Assembly: GCF_000235625.1 (NCBI RefSeq)
Contig: NZ_AGTR01000080.1
Location: forward strand, 156,503 to 220,502
Length of the DNA: 64,000 nt
Direction: 5' to 3'
DNA from: Marinobacter manganoxydans MnI7-9
GTDB lineage: Bacteria > Pseudomonadota > Gammaproteobacteria > Pseudomonadales > Oleiphilaceae
The notes beneath the pieces are model-generated. The model was not told the origin of the DNA and ran no database searches. It saw only the letters and a program-made list of their open reading frames with translations. A program made the position numbers and the translations under genes. Below, in pieces: positions 7,203 to 18,511 of this stretch (positions are counted from its first letter, which is position 1; each line of letters opens with the position of its first letter).

Positions 7203-8723
7203 ATGAAGCACTATGACGCCGTGGTGATCGGCGCCGGCAATGCCGGGCTGACCGCAGCAACCGCGCTGCAGCGTGGCGGCAGCCGCACTCTGCTGCTGGA
7301 GCGACACAATATTCCGGGCGGCTGCGCGACCTCCTTCGTGCGCGGCGACTTCGAGTTCGAGGTAGCGCTGCATCAGCTCAGTGGCCTGGGCACCAAGGAC
7401 AAGCCTTTCGTCATGCGCCAGTTATTCGACAAGCTGGGTGTGCTGGACAAGGTCGAGTTCGTCCAGGAGCACGATCTGTATCGCCTGGTGGTACCCGGCG
7501 AGCTGGACGTCACCCTGCCGGCCAGTTGGACCGGGCTGCGCAACTTGCTGCAGGGGATGTTCCCGGCCGAAAGCGAGGCCATCGAGCGTTTTCTGCTGGT
7601 CTGCGAGAAGGTGTCGCTGGAAGGTTTCATGACCCTGCCGAAGGCGCGCAAGGCCAACAGCGATGCGGCTCTCCAGTCGCTGTGCCCGTATTACGTGCAG
7701 TACGGTTTCCGTTCGGCCCGCGACGTGCTCGACGAGTTCTTCAGCGACGCGAAGCTGAAGAACGTACTGGCGACCTACTGGCTCTACCTTGGAGTGCCAC
7801 CGAGCATGCTGCCGTTTCCAGACCTGGCGGTGATGCTCTATGCCTACGCGGTGTTCAAGCCCTGGCACATCAAGGGCGGCTCCCAGGCCATGTCGACGGC
7901 TCTGGTGGAGTCGTTCCTTGAGGCCGGCGGCGAGGTGCGTTTCAACTGCGGCGTGGAGAAGATCCTGACCGAGGACGGCCGGGTATGCGCTGTGCGCCTG
8001 GAGGGTGGCGAGCGAGTGTCCTGTGATGCGGTGGTGTCCAATGCCAGCCCGCTGATCACCTTCAACGAACTGCTGGATCTGGAGCGTCCGCCACTGGCGA
8101 TTCAGCAGGATTTCAAATCCCGGCGCATGGGTACCTCGGCCTTCGTGATCTACCTCGGCCTGGACTGCACGCCGCAGGAACTGGGCGTGACCGCGGCCTC
8201 CAGTTTCATCTACGAGACGCTGGACGAGGAGCAGATCCATGACCGCATGGGCACGCTGCAGACCCCGCTGGGCGGGATGCTCACTTGCTACAACTTCGAA
8301 GATCCAAGCGCCGCGCCACCCGGCAAGAGCCAGGTGATGCTGGTCTGCCTGCAGTACGGCGACGTGTGGAAGTCGGTGGCACCCGAGGACTACGCCCGTA
8401 CCAAGTATGACTTCGCCGAGAAGCTCATCGCTCTGATCGAGAAGGTCTACCCCAAGGTGCGCCAATACATCGAGGAGGTCGAGGTAGCCACACCGCTGAC
8501 CATGATGCGCTACCTCAACACCCCCGGCGGCGCCATCTACGGCTTCCAGCAGAGCGCCCAGGACTCGGCCCTGCTGCGCGAGCGCCTGGACGGCGTGCCG
8601 GGCCTTTACATCGCCGGCTCATGGACGTCCATGGGCGGCTTCCAGCCGACCTACATGGCGGGCGAGTCCACGGCCAGAGCGGTGCTCAAACAGTTGAAAG
8701 TCAAAGAGGTGGAACATGTCTGA
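7203..8723 (+). CDS. CrtI/carotenoid-isomerase-type FAD oxidoreductase
   Basis: 506 residues. The N-terminal dinucleotide motif VVIGAGNAGLTAATALQRGG (about residues 7-26) is followed by the LLLERHNIPGGCATSF signature of the phytoene desaturase/CrtISO/RetSat group. The C-terminal FAD-contact block GLYIAGSWTSMGGFQPTYMAG ends the protein. These soluble flavoproteins desaturate, saturate or isomerise conjugated chains; the true substrate here is unknown, but conjugated or polyunsaturated acids fit the neighbours. Its end overlaps the next gene by 8 bp, so translation is coupled. Operator copy 2 precedes its start. Ribosome site TGAGG. Confidence 0.85.
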   Translation: MKHYDAVVIGAGNAGLTAATALQRGGSRTLLLERHNIPGGCATSFVRGDFEFEVALHQLSGLGTKDKPFVMRQLFDKLGVLDKVEFVQEHDLYRLVVPGELDVTLPASWTGLRNLLQGMFPAESEAIERFLLVCEKVSLEGFMTLPKARKANSDAALQSLCPYYVQYGFRSARDVLDEFFSDAKLKNVLATYWLYLGVPPSMLPFPDLAVMLYAYAVFKPWHIKGGSQAMSTALVESFLEAGGEVRFNCGVEKILTEDGRVCAVRLEGGERVSCDAVVSNASPLITFNELLDLERPPLAIQQDFKSRRMGTSAFVIYLGLDCTPQELGVTAASSFIYETLDEEQIHDRMGTLQTPLGGMLTCYNFEDPSAAPPGKSQVMLVCLQYGDVWKSVAPEDYARTKYDFAEKLIALIEKVYPKVRQYIEEVEVATPLTMMRYLNTPGGAIYGFQQSAQDSALLRERLDGVPGLYIAGSWTSMGGFQPTYMAGESTARAVLKQLKVKEVEHV

Positions 8724-9879
8724 GCAGAACCTGCTGAACTCCATCGCCGGCTTCCGCGAGGCGTGGCAAGCCAAGGAAGCGCTGGAACGCAGCGGCACCG
8801 ACTTCCACGAGATCAAGGGCGAGGTCGCCAGCACTGTTGTGCAGCTGCACCCGAAACGGCTGGAACTGGAGGTCGCCGAGGTGATCGACGAGACAGCCAG
8901 CACCCGGACCCTACGCCTGGTCGCAACGGATCACAGCCTGTTGCCCCCCTTCCAGGCCGGGCAGTACATCAACCTGTTCGTCGAGATCGATGGGGTGGCG
9001 ACCGCTCGGCCCTACGCCATTTCGTCCTCGCCATCGCAGCGGGTGTACTACGACCTGACCGTGAAGCGGGCCCAGGGTGGTTTCGTCTCCAACTACCTGC
9101 TCGACCGGGTGGCGGCAGGGCAACGCTTCCTAAGTTCCGGGCCGATGGGCACCTTCCACCACAACCCGCTGTACCACGGCGACGATCTGGTGTTCCTCGC
9201 CGGCGGATCGGGTGGCGCCCCCGCGCGCAGCATCCTGCTGGACATCCTCGACCGTGGCCTGTCGCATCGCTTTCACCTCGTCTACGTGAACAGCTACATC
9301 GACGACGTGATCTTCGACGATGAATTCCGCGAGCTGGCCAACCGTCACGAGAACTTCACCCTGAGCGAGGTTATCTCCCGCCCGCCCACCGGCTACTGGG
9401 GTTACACGGGGCGTCTGACGGAAGAGCTGTTGCAGCGTCTGCTCGGCGACATCGGTAACAAGATGTTCTACATCTGCGGCCCGACCCCGTTCAACGACAA
9501 CTGCGTCGAACTGCTCACTAGGTTGGGTGTCAAGCGTCGGCGCATCCGCGTCGAGGCCAACGGCGCACCCAAGGCGCCGAACGAGCAGACGGGATGGCCA
9601 GAAGGCGTCTCGCTGGACGACGAGGTCACCGTGACGGTACGTGGCCGCGGCAGCTTCCGCAGCCGTGTCGGCGAACCATTGCTCAATGCTCTGGAACGCA
9701 ACGGCTACGGCACCGAGAACGCCTGCCGCTCCGGCGAATGCAGCCTGTGCCGGGTCAAGCTGGTTTCCGGTGCTGTGTTCAATCCGCAGGAGGCTCATCT
9801 GCGCAAGTCCGACCGCGATTTCGGCTGGATCTATTCCTGCGTCGCGTTCCCCACGGGGGATATCGAGATCCAGCTCTAG
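8716..9879 (+). CDS. Ferredoxin-NADP-reductase-like protein with C-terminal 2Fe-2S domain
   Basis: 387 residues in three parts: an unusual 50-residue N-terminal extension; an FNR-type module with FAD-binding ARPYAISSSPSQ (about 97-108) and a nucleotide-binding FLAGGSGGAPARSI (about 158-171) plus ICGPTPF; and a plant-type 2Fe-2S domain with ENACRSGECSLCRVKL (C-x4-C-x2-C) and a fourth cysteine in YSCVAFP near the end. Such proteins pass electrons from NAD(P)H to an oxygenase or flavoprotein. The likely partner is the flavoprotein whose gene overlaps it. No oxygenase component is encoded nearby, which is odd for a classical two-component system. Confidence 0.85.
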   Translation: MSEQNLLNSIAGFREAWQAKEALERSGTDFHEIKGEVASTVVQLHPKRLELEVAEVIDETASTRTLRLVATDHSLLPPFQAGQYINLFVEIDGVATARPYAISSSPSQRVYYDLTVKRAQGGFVSNYLLDRVAAGQRFLSSGPMGTFHHNPLYHGDDLVFLAGGSGGAPARSILLDILDRGLSHRFHLVYVNSYIDDVIFDDEFRELANRHENFTLSEVISRPPTGYWGYTGRLTEELLQRLLGDIGNKMFYICGPTPFNDNCVELLTRLGVKRRRIRVEANGAPKAPNEQTGWPEGVSLDDEVTVTVRGRGSFRSRVGEPLLNALERNGYGTENACRSGECSLCRVKLVSGAVFNPQEAHLRKSDRDFGWIYSCVAFPTGDIEIQL

Positions 9880-9949
9880 CCTCCAGTTCCGTCTGCCCAT
9901 ACCGGGCGGCGCGAACAACGCCCGAGAACAAGAACAAGGAAAACCGAAG

Positions 9950-11626
9950 ATGAGCATGTCCAAACCGTGGCAGCAGAGCTATCCACCCAGCCTGCGCGAC
10001 TACCGGATAGATCCCCAAGCATTGCGCGGCAGCGTCGCCGATTTCGCCCGTCATGGCGCCGAGCACTTCGCCGACGCGCCGGCTTTCACCATCGTGCTGC
10101 CCACAGGGCTACACGCCGACATCACCTTTAGCGAGGTCGACGCACTGTCGGATGCCTTCGCCGCCTACCTGCTGAAGGAGCAGGGGCTGAAAAGCGGCGA
10201 CGTGGTGGCGATCCAGCTGCCCAACAGCTTGCACTACCCCATTGCCGTGCTGGGTACCTGGAAGGCGGGACTGATCGTCACCAACGTCAACCCGCTGTAC
10301 ACCGCGCGCGAGTTGGAAGCGCAGCTGACCGACAGCGGCGCCAAGCTGCTGGTCGCCTGCGATCTGTTCGTCGGTCGCGCCGAGGCGGTGATTGCCGAGA
10401 AGGGTGTGCGCCTGGTGACCACCAGCCTGGGAGACTTCTTCCCGCTAGCCGTCGGCGCCGCGATCCAGCAGAAGCTGGCCGCCGAAAGCGGCGGCGACCT
10501 AACCCCACGCATCGCCCACCAGCGCTTCAGCGAAGCCCTGGCCATCGGCCAAGGACAGCTACCGGTACAAGCCGAACCCCATCCCGTGGCGCTCTACCAG
10601 TACACCGGCGGCACCACCGGGCGCAGCAAGGGCGCCGTGCTGAGCCATGCTAACCTCCTCGCCGTGCTGCGCATGGCCGAGGACTACATCAGTGCCCATG
10701 ACGTATACATCGAGCCCGGCGAAGCGATCGTCACCGTGCCGCCGCTCTACCACATCTTCGCCTTCAACTTTAACTTCCTGCTGTTCTTCCGCCGCGGTGG
10801 GCGCAACCTGCTGGTGCCCAATCCTCGCCCGCTGTCCAACGTGTTCCCGGCGTTCGACAAGTTCCCGGTGCGTTGGATGACCGGCGTGGATACGCTCTAT
10901 GCCGGCCTGCTGGCAGAACCCTGGCTGCAGGCCAATCCACCCAAGCTCAAGCTGGCCGTTTCCGGTGGCACGTCGTTGCGGCCGAGCACCGCCGAGCGCT
11001 GGCAGGCGGCGGTTGGCCAGATCCTGGAGGGCTATGGGCTGACGGAAACCAGCTGCTTCGTGTCATTCAACCCGCCGGGACCAACATCCCGTCCGGGAAC
11101 TGTTGGCCTACCCATGCCCGGGAGCCAGGTGCGCATAGCGGACTCTGCGGGACGCGAGCTCGCGATGGGAACGCCTGGCGAACTGCTGGTACGTGGCCCG
11201 CATATCGTCGAACGCTACCTGAACCGCCCGGACGAGACCGCCGAGGCCTTCGCCGATGGCTGGTTCCGTACCGGCGACATCGCGGTGATGGACGAACAGG
11301 GCTACATCCGCATCATCGACCGCAAGAAGGACATGATCCTGGTCTCGGGCTTCAACGTGTATCCCAACGAGGTGGAAGACGTCATCGCCGAGCACCCGGA
11401 CGTGAGCGAGGTGGCGGTGATCGGTGTGGCGGACGAGATCACCGGCGAGGCAATACGCGCCTTTGTCGCGTTGCGGCGGCCCGGCCTGGATGGCGAGGCA
11501 ATCATCCGCCACTGCCGCGAGCGACTGACCGCCTACAAGGTGCCGAAGCAGATCGTCTTTCGCGAGCAACTGCCCAAATCCCCCATCGGCAAGATCCTCC
11601 GTGCGGAGTTGCGCGCGGAAGATTGA
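9950..11626 (+). CDS. Long-chain acyl-CoA synthetase (FadD-like AMP-forming ligase)
   Basis: 558 residues from ATG 9950 (ribosome site AAGGAAAA). It has the hallmark AMP-binding loop YTGGTTGRSKGA (about 217-228), the YGLTE motif (about 362), the TGD motif in WFRTGDIAVM (about 440), and the hinge and catalytic lysine region near the end in KSPIGKILRAEL. It activates a carboxylic acid to its CoA thioester with ATP. Within this operon it is the expected entry step, making substrate for the crotonase and FadH. A longer frame upstream overlaps the reductase gene and lacks the family N terminus. Confidence 0.9.
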   Translation: MSMSKPWQQSYPPSLRDYRIDPQALRGSVADFARHGAEHFADAPAFTIVLPTGLHADITFSEVDALSDAFAAYLLKEQGLKSGDVVAIQLPNSLHYPIAVLGTWKAGLIVTNVNPLYTARELEAQLTDSGAKLLVACDLFVGRAEAVIAEKGVRLVTTSLGDFFPLAVGAAIQQKLAAESGGDLTPRIAHQRFSEALAIGQGQLPVQAEPHPVALYQYTGGTTGRSKGAVLSHANLLAVLRMAEDYISAHDVYIEPGEAIVTVPPLYHIFAFNFNFLLFFRRGGRNLLVPNPRPLSNVFPAFDKFPVRWMTGVDTLYAGLLAEPWLQANPPKLKLAVSGGTSLRPSTAERWQAAVGQILEGYGLTETSCFVSFNPPGPTSRPGTVGLPMPGSQVRIADSAGRELAMGTPGELLVRGPHIVERYLNRPDETAEAFADGWFRTGDIAVMDEQGYIRIIDRKKDMILVSGFNVYPNEVEDVIAEHPDVSEVAVIGVADEITGEAIRAFVALRRPGLDGEAIIRHCRERLTAYKVPKQIVFREQLPKSPIGKILRAELRAED

Positions 11627-11722
11627 GGGACGCCTCTTTATGTTTTCACTGTCAACTCTTGCGTCGCGCCTTTCGGGAACTCCCAATGTTCACGCTTCAG
11701 TCGTGGAGATTGTTCCTTTTGA

Positions 11723-13876
<2,154 letters not shown>

Positions 13877-13914
13877 TGCCTCTACTGGAAAACACTGACT
13901 TCGAGGAAAACGAA

Positions 13915-14568
13915 ATGTCCGAATTGCAACTGCATCCCCAGGCTGCCGCCTCCCTGCAACGCTGGCACGCAATGGTCGCTCAGGGAGACCTGAGCGACCT
14001 GCCCAAGCTGCTCGACGCCAAGGCCGTGTTCCGCTCGCCCATGGCCCACACCTCCTACCCCGGCGCCCGCGTGGCCTCGACGATTCTCAACACCGTGGTT
14101 CAGGTATTTCAGGACTTCACCTATCACCGCCAACTGGCCACGGGAGACGGTTTGAGCGTGGTACTGGAGTTCAGCGCGCGGGTTGGCGACCGTCAGCTCA
14201 AGGGCATCGACATGATCCGTTTCGACGAGAGCGGCAAGATCGTCGAGTTCGAGGTCATGGTCCGCCCCATGAGCGGCCTGCAGGCACTGGGTGACGAGAT
14301 GGGAAGCCGCCTTGCCTCCTATCTGGCCGCGAGCAAGGCCAGGCTTGAACAGGATGGGGGCGCCGCCCCCCCCCCTTTTCCCCATGGGGTTCGGAGGACG
14401 GAATCATGGCAAGTACCGCTGTGCTGGATTTCCTGGTCGACCGCGATGACCTTTCCCGTAGCGAGCTGCGGGAACAACAACTCGACGCAGAAGCCCTGGC
14501 GCCAGGCCAGGCGCTGCTGCGGATCGATCACTTCGCCTTCACCGCCAACAACATCACCTATGCAGTGA
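13915..14568 (+). CDS. SnoaL/NTF2-like protein, 3' end altered at a poly-C tract
   Basis: The first 150 residues form a SnoaL-like NTF2-fold domain (LQRWHAMVAQGDLSDLPKLLDA start, MIRFDESGKIVEFEVMVRP end). Such proteins act as isomerases, hydrolases or accessory factors. Start ATG 13915 follows GAGGAAAACGAA. After residue 150 the frame crosses GGGGGCGCCG and a run of ten C (14366-14375) and then runs 163 bp into the DUF2855 gene, encoding a low-complexity tail unlike the family. A length change in the C-run is the simplest explanation; the natural protein should end near 14.35-14.4 kb. Sequencing error or real phase variation cannot be distinguished here. Confidence 0.75.
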   Translation: MSELQLHPQAAASLQRWHAMVAQGDLSDLPKLLDAKAVFRSPMAHTSYPGARVASTILNTVVQVFQDFTYHRQLATGDGLSVVLEFSARVGDRQLKGIDMIRFDESGKIVEFEVMVRPMSGLQALGDEMGSRLASYLAASKARLEQDGGAAPPPFPHGVRRTESWQVPLCWISWSTAMTFPVASCGNNNSTQKPWRQARRCCGSITSPSPPTTSPMQ

Positions 14569-15536
14569 TGGGCGAGGCCATGCACTACTGGCAGTTTTTC
14601 CCCGCTCCGGCAGGCAAGGGTCTCATTCCGGTGTGGGGCTTCGCTGAGGTACAGGCGTCACGCTGCGAGGGTGTCGAGCCGGGGGTGCGCTTCTACGGCT
14701 GCTACCCCATGTCTACACACCTGGTGGTGGAGCCGGTGCAGGTGAAGGAAAGTGGCTTCGTTGATGGCCGCGAGCACCGGCGGCCGTTGCCGATCCTCTA
14801 CAACCAGTACCTGCGCTGTTCCCGCGACCCGCTCTACAGGGCGGGCAGCGAGGCCCTGCAGATGCTGCTGCGCCCGTTGTTCACCACCTCGTTCCTGCTC
14901 GACGACTTCTTCGCCGACAACCACTTCTTCAATGCCGAGCGCCTGGTGCTGACCAGCGCGTCCAGCAAGACCGCGATAGGCATGGCGTACCTGCTGCATC
15001 GCGACCGAGGCCAGCGCGAACAGCGCTACGAGATAGTCGGGCTGACCTCGCCGGCCAACCGAGCATTCGTCGAGGGCCTGGGCTGCTACGACCGGGTGCT
15101 TGGTTACGACCAAGTAACCGAGTTGGACGCCGGAGTGCCAACGGCAACGGTTGATTTCGCCGGCAACGGTGAACTGCTCGGCCGCCTGCATGCCCATTTC
15201 GCTGCGCAGCTGCGCCATAGCTGCCTGGTCGGTGCCTCACACTGGCATCAGCGCGGAGGATTACCCAAGAACCTGCCCGGAGCAGCGCCACAGCTGTTTT
15301 TCGCTCCGGCGCAGGCCGAGAAGCGTCTGCTGGAATGGGGCGGTGCTGGATTTCACCAACGCCTGGCAGAACGCTGGTCCGCTTTCACCACGTTCACCGG
15401 GCAGTGGCTGAGCGTCGAGCATGGATTGGGGCCCGATGCGGTCAAACGAGTGTACCGGGAGGTACTGGCCGGCCATGCAAGCCCGCAAACCGGCCATATC
15501 CTGTCTCTGTTCTCCAGCCGGGGTGGCTCAATTTGA
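14406..15536 (+). CDS. DUF2855 family protein (MDR-like fold)
   Basis: 376 residues from ATG 14406, preceded by GGAGGACGGAATC. Recognised by the DUF2855 pattern: N-terminal LLRIDHFAFTANNITYAVMG, WGFAEV, YNQYLR, and a central LTSASSKTAIGMAYLL block resembling the nucleotide-binding segment of medium-chain dehydrogenases. No function is established. Presence beside acyl-CoA ligase, FadH and crotonase suggests a redox or reductase-like step on the same substrate. Last gene of the operon; followed by a strong terminator. Confidence 0.8.
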   Translation: MASTAVLDFLVDRDDLSRSELREQQLDAEALAPGQALLRIDHFAFTANNITYAVMGEAMHYWQFFPAPAGKGLIPVWGFAEVQASRCEGVEPGVRFYGCYPMSTHLVVEPVQVKESGFVDGREHRRPLPILYNQYLRCSRDPLYRAGSEALQMLLRPLFTTSFLLDDFFADNHFFNAERLVLTSASSKTAIGMAYLLHRDRGQREQRYEIVGLTSPANRAFVEGLGCYDRVLGYDQVTELDAGVPTATVDFAGNGELLGRLHAHFAAQLRHSCLVGASHWHQRGGLPKNLPGAAPQLFFAPAQAEKRLLEWGGAGFHQRLAERWSAFTTFTGQWLSVEHGLGPDAVKRVYREVLAGHASPQTGHILSLFSSRGGSI

Positions 15537-15624
15537 ATGGCTTGTTTTGAACGGGCCAGTTCGCAGAAATCTCGGGAGCCTATTCGACGAGGGATCATCA
15601 CAACTCACCTGAATACCCGAGTTT

Positions 15625-15664
15625 GCGGGATGGCCGAGGTCACAGCCGGCCATCCCGCTTTTTT
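15625..15664 (+). terminator. Rho-independent terminator of the catabolic operon
   Basis: A 12-bp perfect stem (GCGGGATGGCCG at 15625-15636, CGGCCATCCCGC at 15647-15658) with a 10-nt loop and six T. It also overlaps the 3' end of the convergent relaxase gene. Confidence 0.9.
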
Positions 15665-17528
15665 ATCCAATAGACGGTCCACGGTAATGTCCAATCTCCC
15701 ATGATGCCCTTCCATCGCGGAGTGTCGCAGTAAGCTGTTGCCCCAATCGCAGCCCTATAACGGGTTTCCACGGCACCAGGCTGAATCCCTTACCATCATC
15801 GAGCACGGCATAACGTCCACTGGCAAGCATGACACTGCGTCGGTAGATGCCGGATACGCGCTGCCCGTCCTCCACGGGCCGATGCTCCAACCCGGTGTCG
15901 GCGGCGATATCCTTAGCGGCCTGGGCCAACTCCCGGTTGCGCAGTGTCATCAACAGGTTGCGCGCCAGGATTACACGTTGGCCTTGCTTCTCGGCCAGCC
16001 CCTGCTCGATCAGGAAATCGGCACGCTGCTTCATGGCTTGTCTCACCTCACCGGCAAATCCGAAGTCACCTAGCCCTTGCCCACCGCTGATCAGTTGTTG
16101 ATCCAGCCAAGTGGCACCGATCATACGGGCCTGTCGCTCAATCGGCAGGTGCGATTTCAGTTCCACGGCCACGCCTCCCAGGCGCTGTGCATCGTACTGG
16201 CGACCACGGTCGGGCAAATCGTCGGGCACCTTCCACAATCCTTCAGCCACACGCCCCACGATACCGGCACGACGCAGGGCTTCCAGGCGGCGGATGTGAG
16301 TCGCCACGACCTCCTGCGGATCGCGGCCAGCCTTTGCCTGGCCCTGAGCAACCGCCAGGTGATGGTCGGTGCGATACAGGCCATCGCTCGCCAGCGCGAC
16401 GATGGTGCGGTCGGCCGCGCGTATCTCAGCCGAGCCACGTACCTCCACCACCGATCCTGTGGGGTAGTTCGCCAGTTCGTCACGAGCGTTCAGCGCAACG
16501 TAGTGGGCCTTGCCGTCGATACCGTCGATGACCAGATAACCCCGGTCACGCAGCTCGTCGGCCAGCCCTTTGGCGGTCACCCGGCCGATCACGGTACGCC
16601 CCTCCTGTCCCGGCTCGAACACCGCCAGCTCGCGCGGCTGACCGCCCATGGCGCGCTGCAGGGTACGGATGATGTCGCCCCGCTCGCCCAGGGCGCGCAA
16701 GGTCTTTTCCGCGTCCGCTTGGACGGCCCAGGTGCCGGGCTGTGTCTCGTCGGCCAGCCCCAGGCGCTGCAAGCGTTGCAGGCGGCCGATCAGCAGCAGG
16801 CGCTGGCGTTGCAGACGGGGCTCGTTGAGGCGTTCGACATGTATCTGGCCATCGTCACCAGCCTCACGTTTCAGCGTGTGATCCAGGCTCGTCCACCGAT
16901 CCTGCTCCACCTCGCGCTGCAGGGTCTGCTGGATCTCCAGCTCGGTGCGTGGCCCCAGCCATTCGGTGGCCAATTCCGCGGCCCGGTGGCGGAAGCCGTG
17001 GGCGATGTAATCGCCGGCGATGACGAGGTCCTTGCCGGTGTCGTCGCGCCCACGCAGGACGATATGGGTGTGCGGGTTATCGGTGTTCCAGTGATCCACC
17101 GCCGCCCAGTCCAGCCGCGTGCCCAGATCGGCCTCCATGCGCCCCATCAGATGCCGGGTGTAGGTGCGCAGATCGTCCAGCTCGGCACCATCCTCTGGCG
17201 CGACGATAAAGCGGAAATGGTGCCGGTCGTCCTGGCAGCGCTCCCTGAATGCACCAAGGTCGGCCTCGTCCTCCTGCGGCCCATAAGCGCGGCCCGGTTC
17301 TCCGTCGCGGCCAGCGCCGTCGCGTTCGATGTAGCGCAGGTGCTTGGCCAGCGACCGCGGGCTGGCCTGGCGCTGGTTGACCAGCAAGGTCTTGATGGTC
17401 ACCCGGCGCGAGAATGGCGTAAGGGAGGTGCCCGCGAAGCGCGCCGCCGTGTGCCCGCGCCCCAAGCGTGAACCGGGCCGCTGGCCAGCGTGTTGCCCCT
17501 TGCCACCGGCCAGCGCCGGGCGCCGCAC
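15663..17528 (-). CDS. Relaxase with DUF3363 domain, N terminus cut
   Basis: 621 residues. The family's VirD2-like nuclease domain is present: LRYIERDG with a candidate catalytic tyrosine, then HFRFIVAPEDG, and the metal-binding block DHWNTDNPHTHIVLRG (about 140-155). The DUF3363 region fills the rest. Such relaxases nick oriT in Tn4371-like conjugative elements. The family's basic N-terminal leader (about 40 residues) is missing. The frame has no ATG, only a GTG at 17528, and homology stops just inside GGATTCCA (17545-17552), the right end of the insert. No oriT or transfer genes remain, so it is probably non-functional baggage. Confidence 0.8.
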   Translation of the reverse strand: MRRPALAGGKGQHAGQRPGSRLGRGHTAARFAGTSLTPFSRRVTIKTLLVNQRQASPRSLAKHLRYIERDGAGRDGEPGRAYGPQEDEADLGAFRERCQDDRHHFRFIVAPEDGAELDDLRTYTRHLMGRMEADLGTRLDWAAVDHWNTDNPHTHIVLRGRDDTGKDLVIAGDYIAHGFRHRAAELATEWLGPRTELEIQQTLQREVEQDRWTSLDHTLKREAGDDGQIHVERLNEPRLQRQRLLLIGRLQRLQRLGLADETQPGTWAVQADAEKTLRALGERGDIIRTLQRAMGGQPRELAVFEPGQEGRTVIGRVTAKGLADELRDRGYLVIDGIDGKAHYVALNARDELANYPTGSVVEVRGSAEIRAADRTIVALASDGLYRTDHHLAVAQGQAKAGRDPQEVVATHIRRLEALRRAGIVGRVAEGLWKVPDDLPDRGRQYDAQRLGGVAVELKSHLPIERQARMIGATWLDQQLISGGQGLGDFGFAGEVRQAMKQRADFLIEQGLAEKQGQRVILARNLLMTLRNRELAQAAKDIAADTGLEHRPVEDGQRVSGIYRRSVMLASGRYAVLDDGKGFSLVPWKPVIGLRLGQQLTATLRDGRASWEIGHYRGPSIG

Positions 17529-17553
17529 AGCCGACTTGCCGCCGGGATTCCAA

Positions 17554-17808
17554 TCAGGTTGCTTTAGATTTTCTATTGATAGCTATTACAGTTCCGAACC
17601 AGATAGTCTGTTGGCATAGTGCAATCACTATCCATGGCATTGGGGGCTGAAAGCTGCCCCTGCTACCAAGTTCAGCACCCGCCCAAAGAGCCAACAGGCC
17701 CGCAATACTCACGATGGAGCCAGCAACAATAACAAAGCGTCTTTAGCCGGGGCGAAACGTTTTCCAACGCTCGATCGCTTTGGTAACAACTGCTTGTAAT
17801 CCCTTCAT
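17554..17808 (-). pseudogene. Broken small membrane-protein gene (in-frame TAA)
   Basis: An 84-codon frame from ATG 17808 to TGA 17554 is interrupted by a single TAA at codon 22 (17743-17745). After it the same frame continues RRFVIVAGSIVSIAGLLALW and a second hydrophobic helix near IVIALCQQTIWF, ending INRKSKAT. Reading through gives a two-helix membrane protein of unknown family. Either a nonsense mutation or restart at a GTG in SIVSIAG is possible. It is the array gene immediately before the insertion point. Confidence 0.5.
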
Positions 17809-17832
17809 TTCACGATTTCCAATCCATAAATT

Positions 17833-18189
17833 TCAATAAAAAAGGCCTGGGCTCGTGATCCCTAAGACCAAAACAACAATCATGCACGGAAACCAAACGT
17901 ATCCGCAGTTCAAAAATGCACCCTGCTTGTGAAATGACCTCGGATGAAACTTGAAAATAAATACATTTTGAATACATGACAGAGCAATCCCCACGATCAC
18001 TACCCTAAAAAAAGCTAGAGCCAATCGCTTTCCATGCTCATCAATCCCAGAAAGATGATCCCCGACAAGCTCATTTCCGTAGGCAACAAAGAGCCCCATA
18101 GCCATCAATGTCATGTAGAAATAGGAGACCTTGAGAGCGCTGCTCCAAAACCCCGTGTCTAAAAACGGTGTACTTACCTTCGTCTGCAT
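17833..18189 (-). CDS. Hypothetical membrane protein of the array
   Basis: 118 residues from ATG 18189, chosen because it follows the junction motif TGATGGGAAACCGAAGC like the other array starts; an in-frame ATG exists upstream at 18228. Four hydrophobic segments are visible (near SYFYMTLMAMGLFVAY, FRVVIVGIALSCIQNVF and MIVVLVLGIT), so it is an inner-membrane protein. Family not recognised. Confidence 0.55.
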   Translation of the reverse strand: MQTKVSTPFLDTGFWSSALKVSYFYMTLMAMGLFVAYGNELVGDHLSGIDEHGKRLALAFFRVVIVGIALSCIQNVFIFKFHPRSFHKQGAFLNCGYVWFPCMIVVLVLGITSPGLFY

Positions 18190-18206
18190 AATGCTTCGGT
18201 TTCCCA

Positions 18207-18500
18207 TCATTTGCCACAATCCGAACACAAGTGTATTTCCTGGTCGCCCTTGGTGAAGGTGTGGCGGTTAGAGCCCCGGCACAATGGGCACGACTCCAAG
18301 ACTTGACACCCCGAGCGATTCAGCTTGGCCGTATATCCGTTTGTTCGCATGGCCATAAGAAATGGGGTTCGCTTCATGTCAGTGACAGCATCTGTGCGAT
18401 CAAACGCTGGAATCCCGGCATCCTTTTCCTGCGCGATTCTCTCCGAAAGCTGCTGTCGAGCAACCTCTATGTCCTCAGGTGTTGGTGATGCGTTTATCAT
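18207..18500 (-). CDS. Small zinc-ribbon protein of the array
   Basis: 97 residues. The C terminus holds a zinc-ribbon pattern: CPLC, 18 residues, then CSDC at the end. The N-terminal half is charged and probably helical. Such ribbons bind nucleic acid or partner proteins; no specific function can be named. Starts 11 nt after the recombinase-like gene, separated by TAGGAATCCGAAGA. Confidence 0.55.
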   Translation of the reverse strand: MINASPTPEDIEVARQQLSERIAQEKDAGIPAFDRTDAVTDMKRTPFLMAMRTNGYTAKLNRSGCQVLESCPLCRGSNRHTFTKGDQEIHLCSDCGK

Positions 18501-18511
18501 TCTTCGGATTC

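Noticed and set aside
16077-17471. Plus-strand open frame opposite the relaxase
   Set aside because: Antisense shadow of the relaxase, which shows the HUH-type metal motif.
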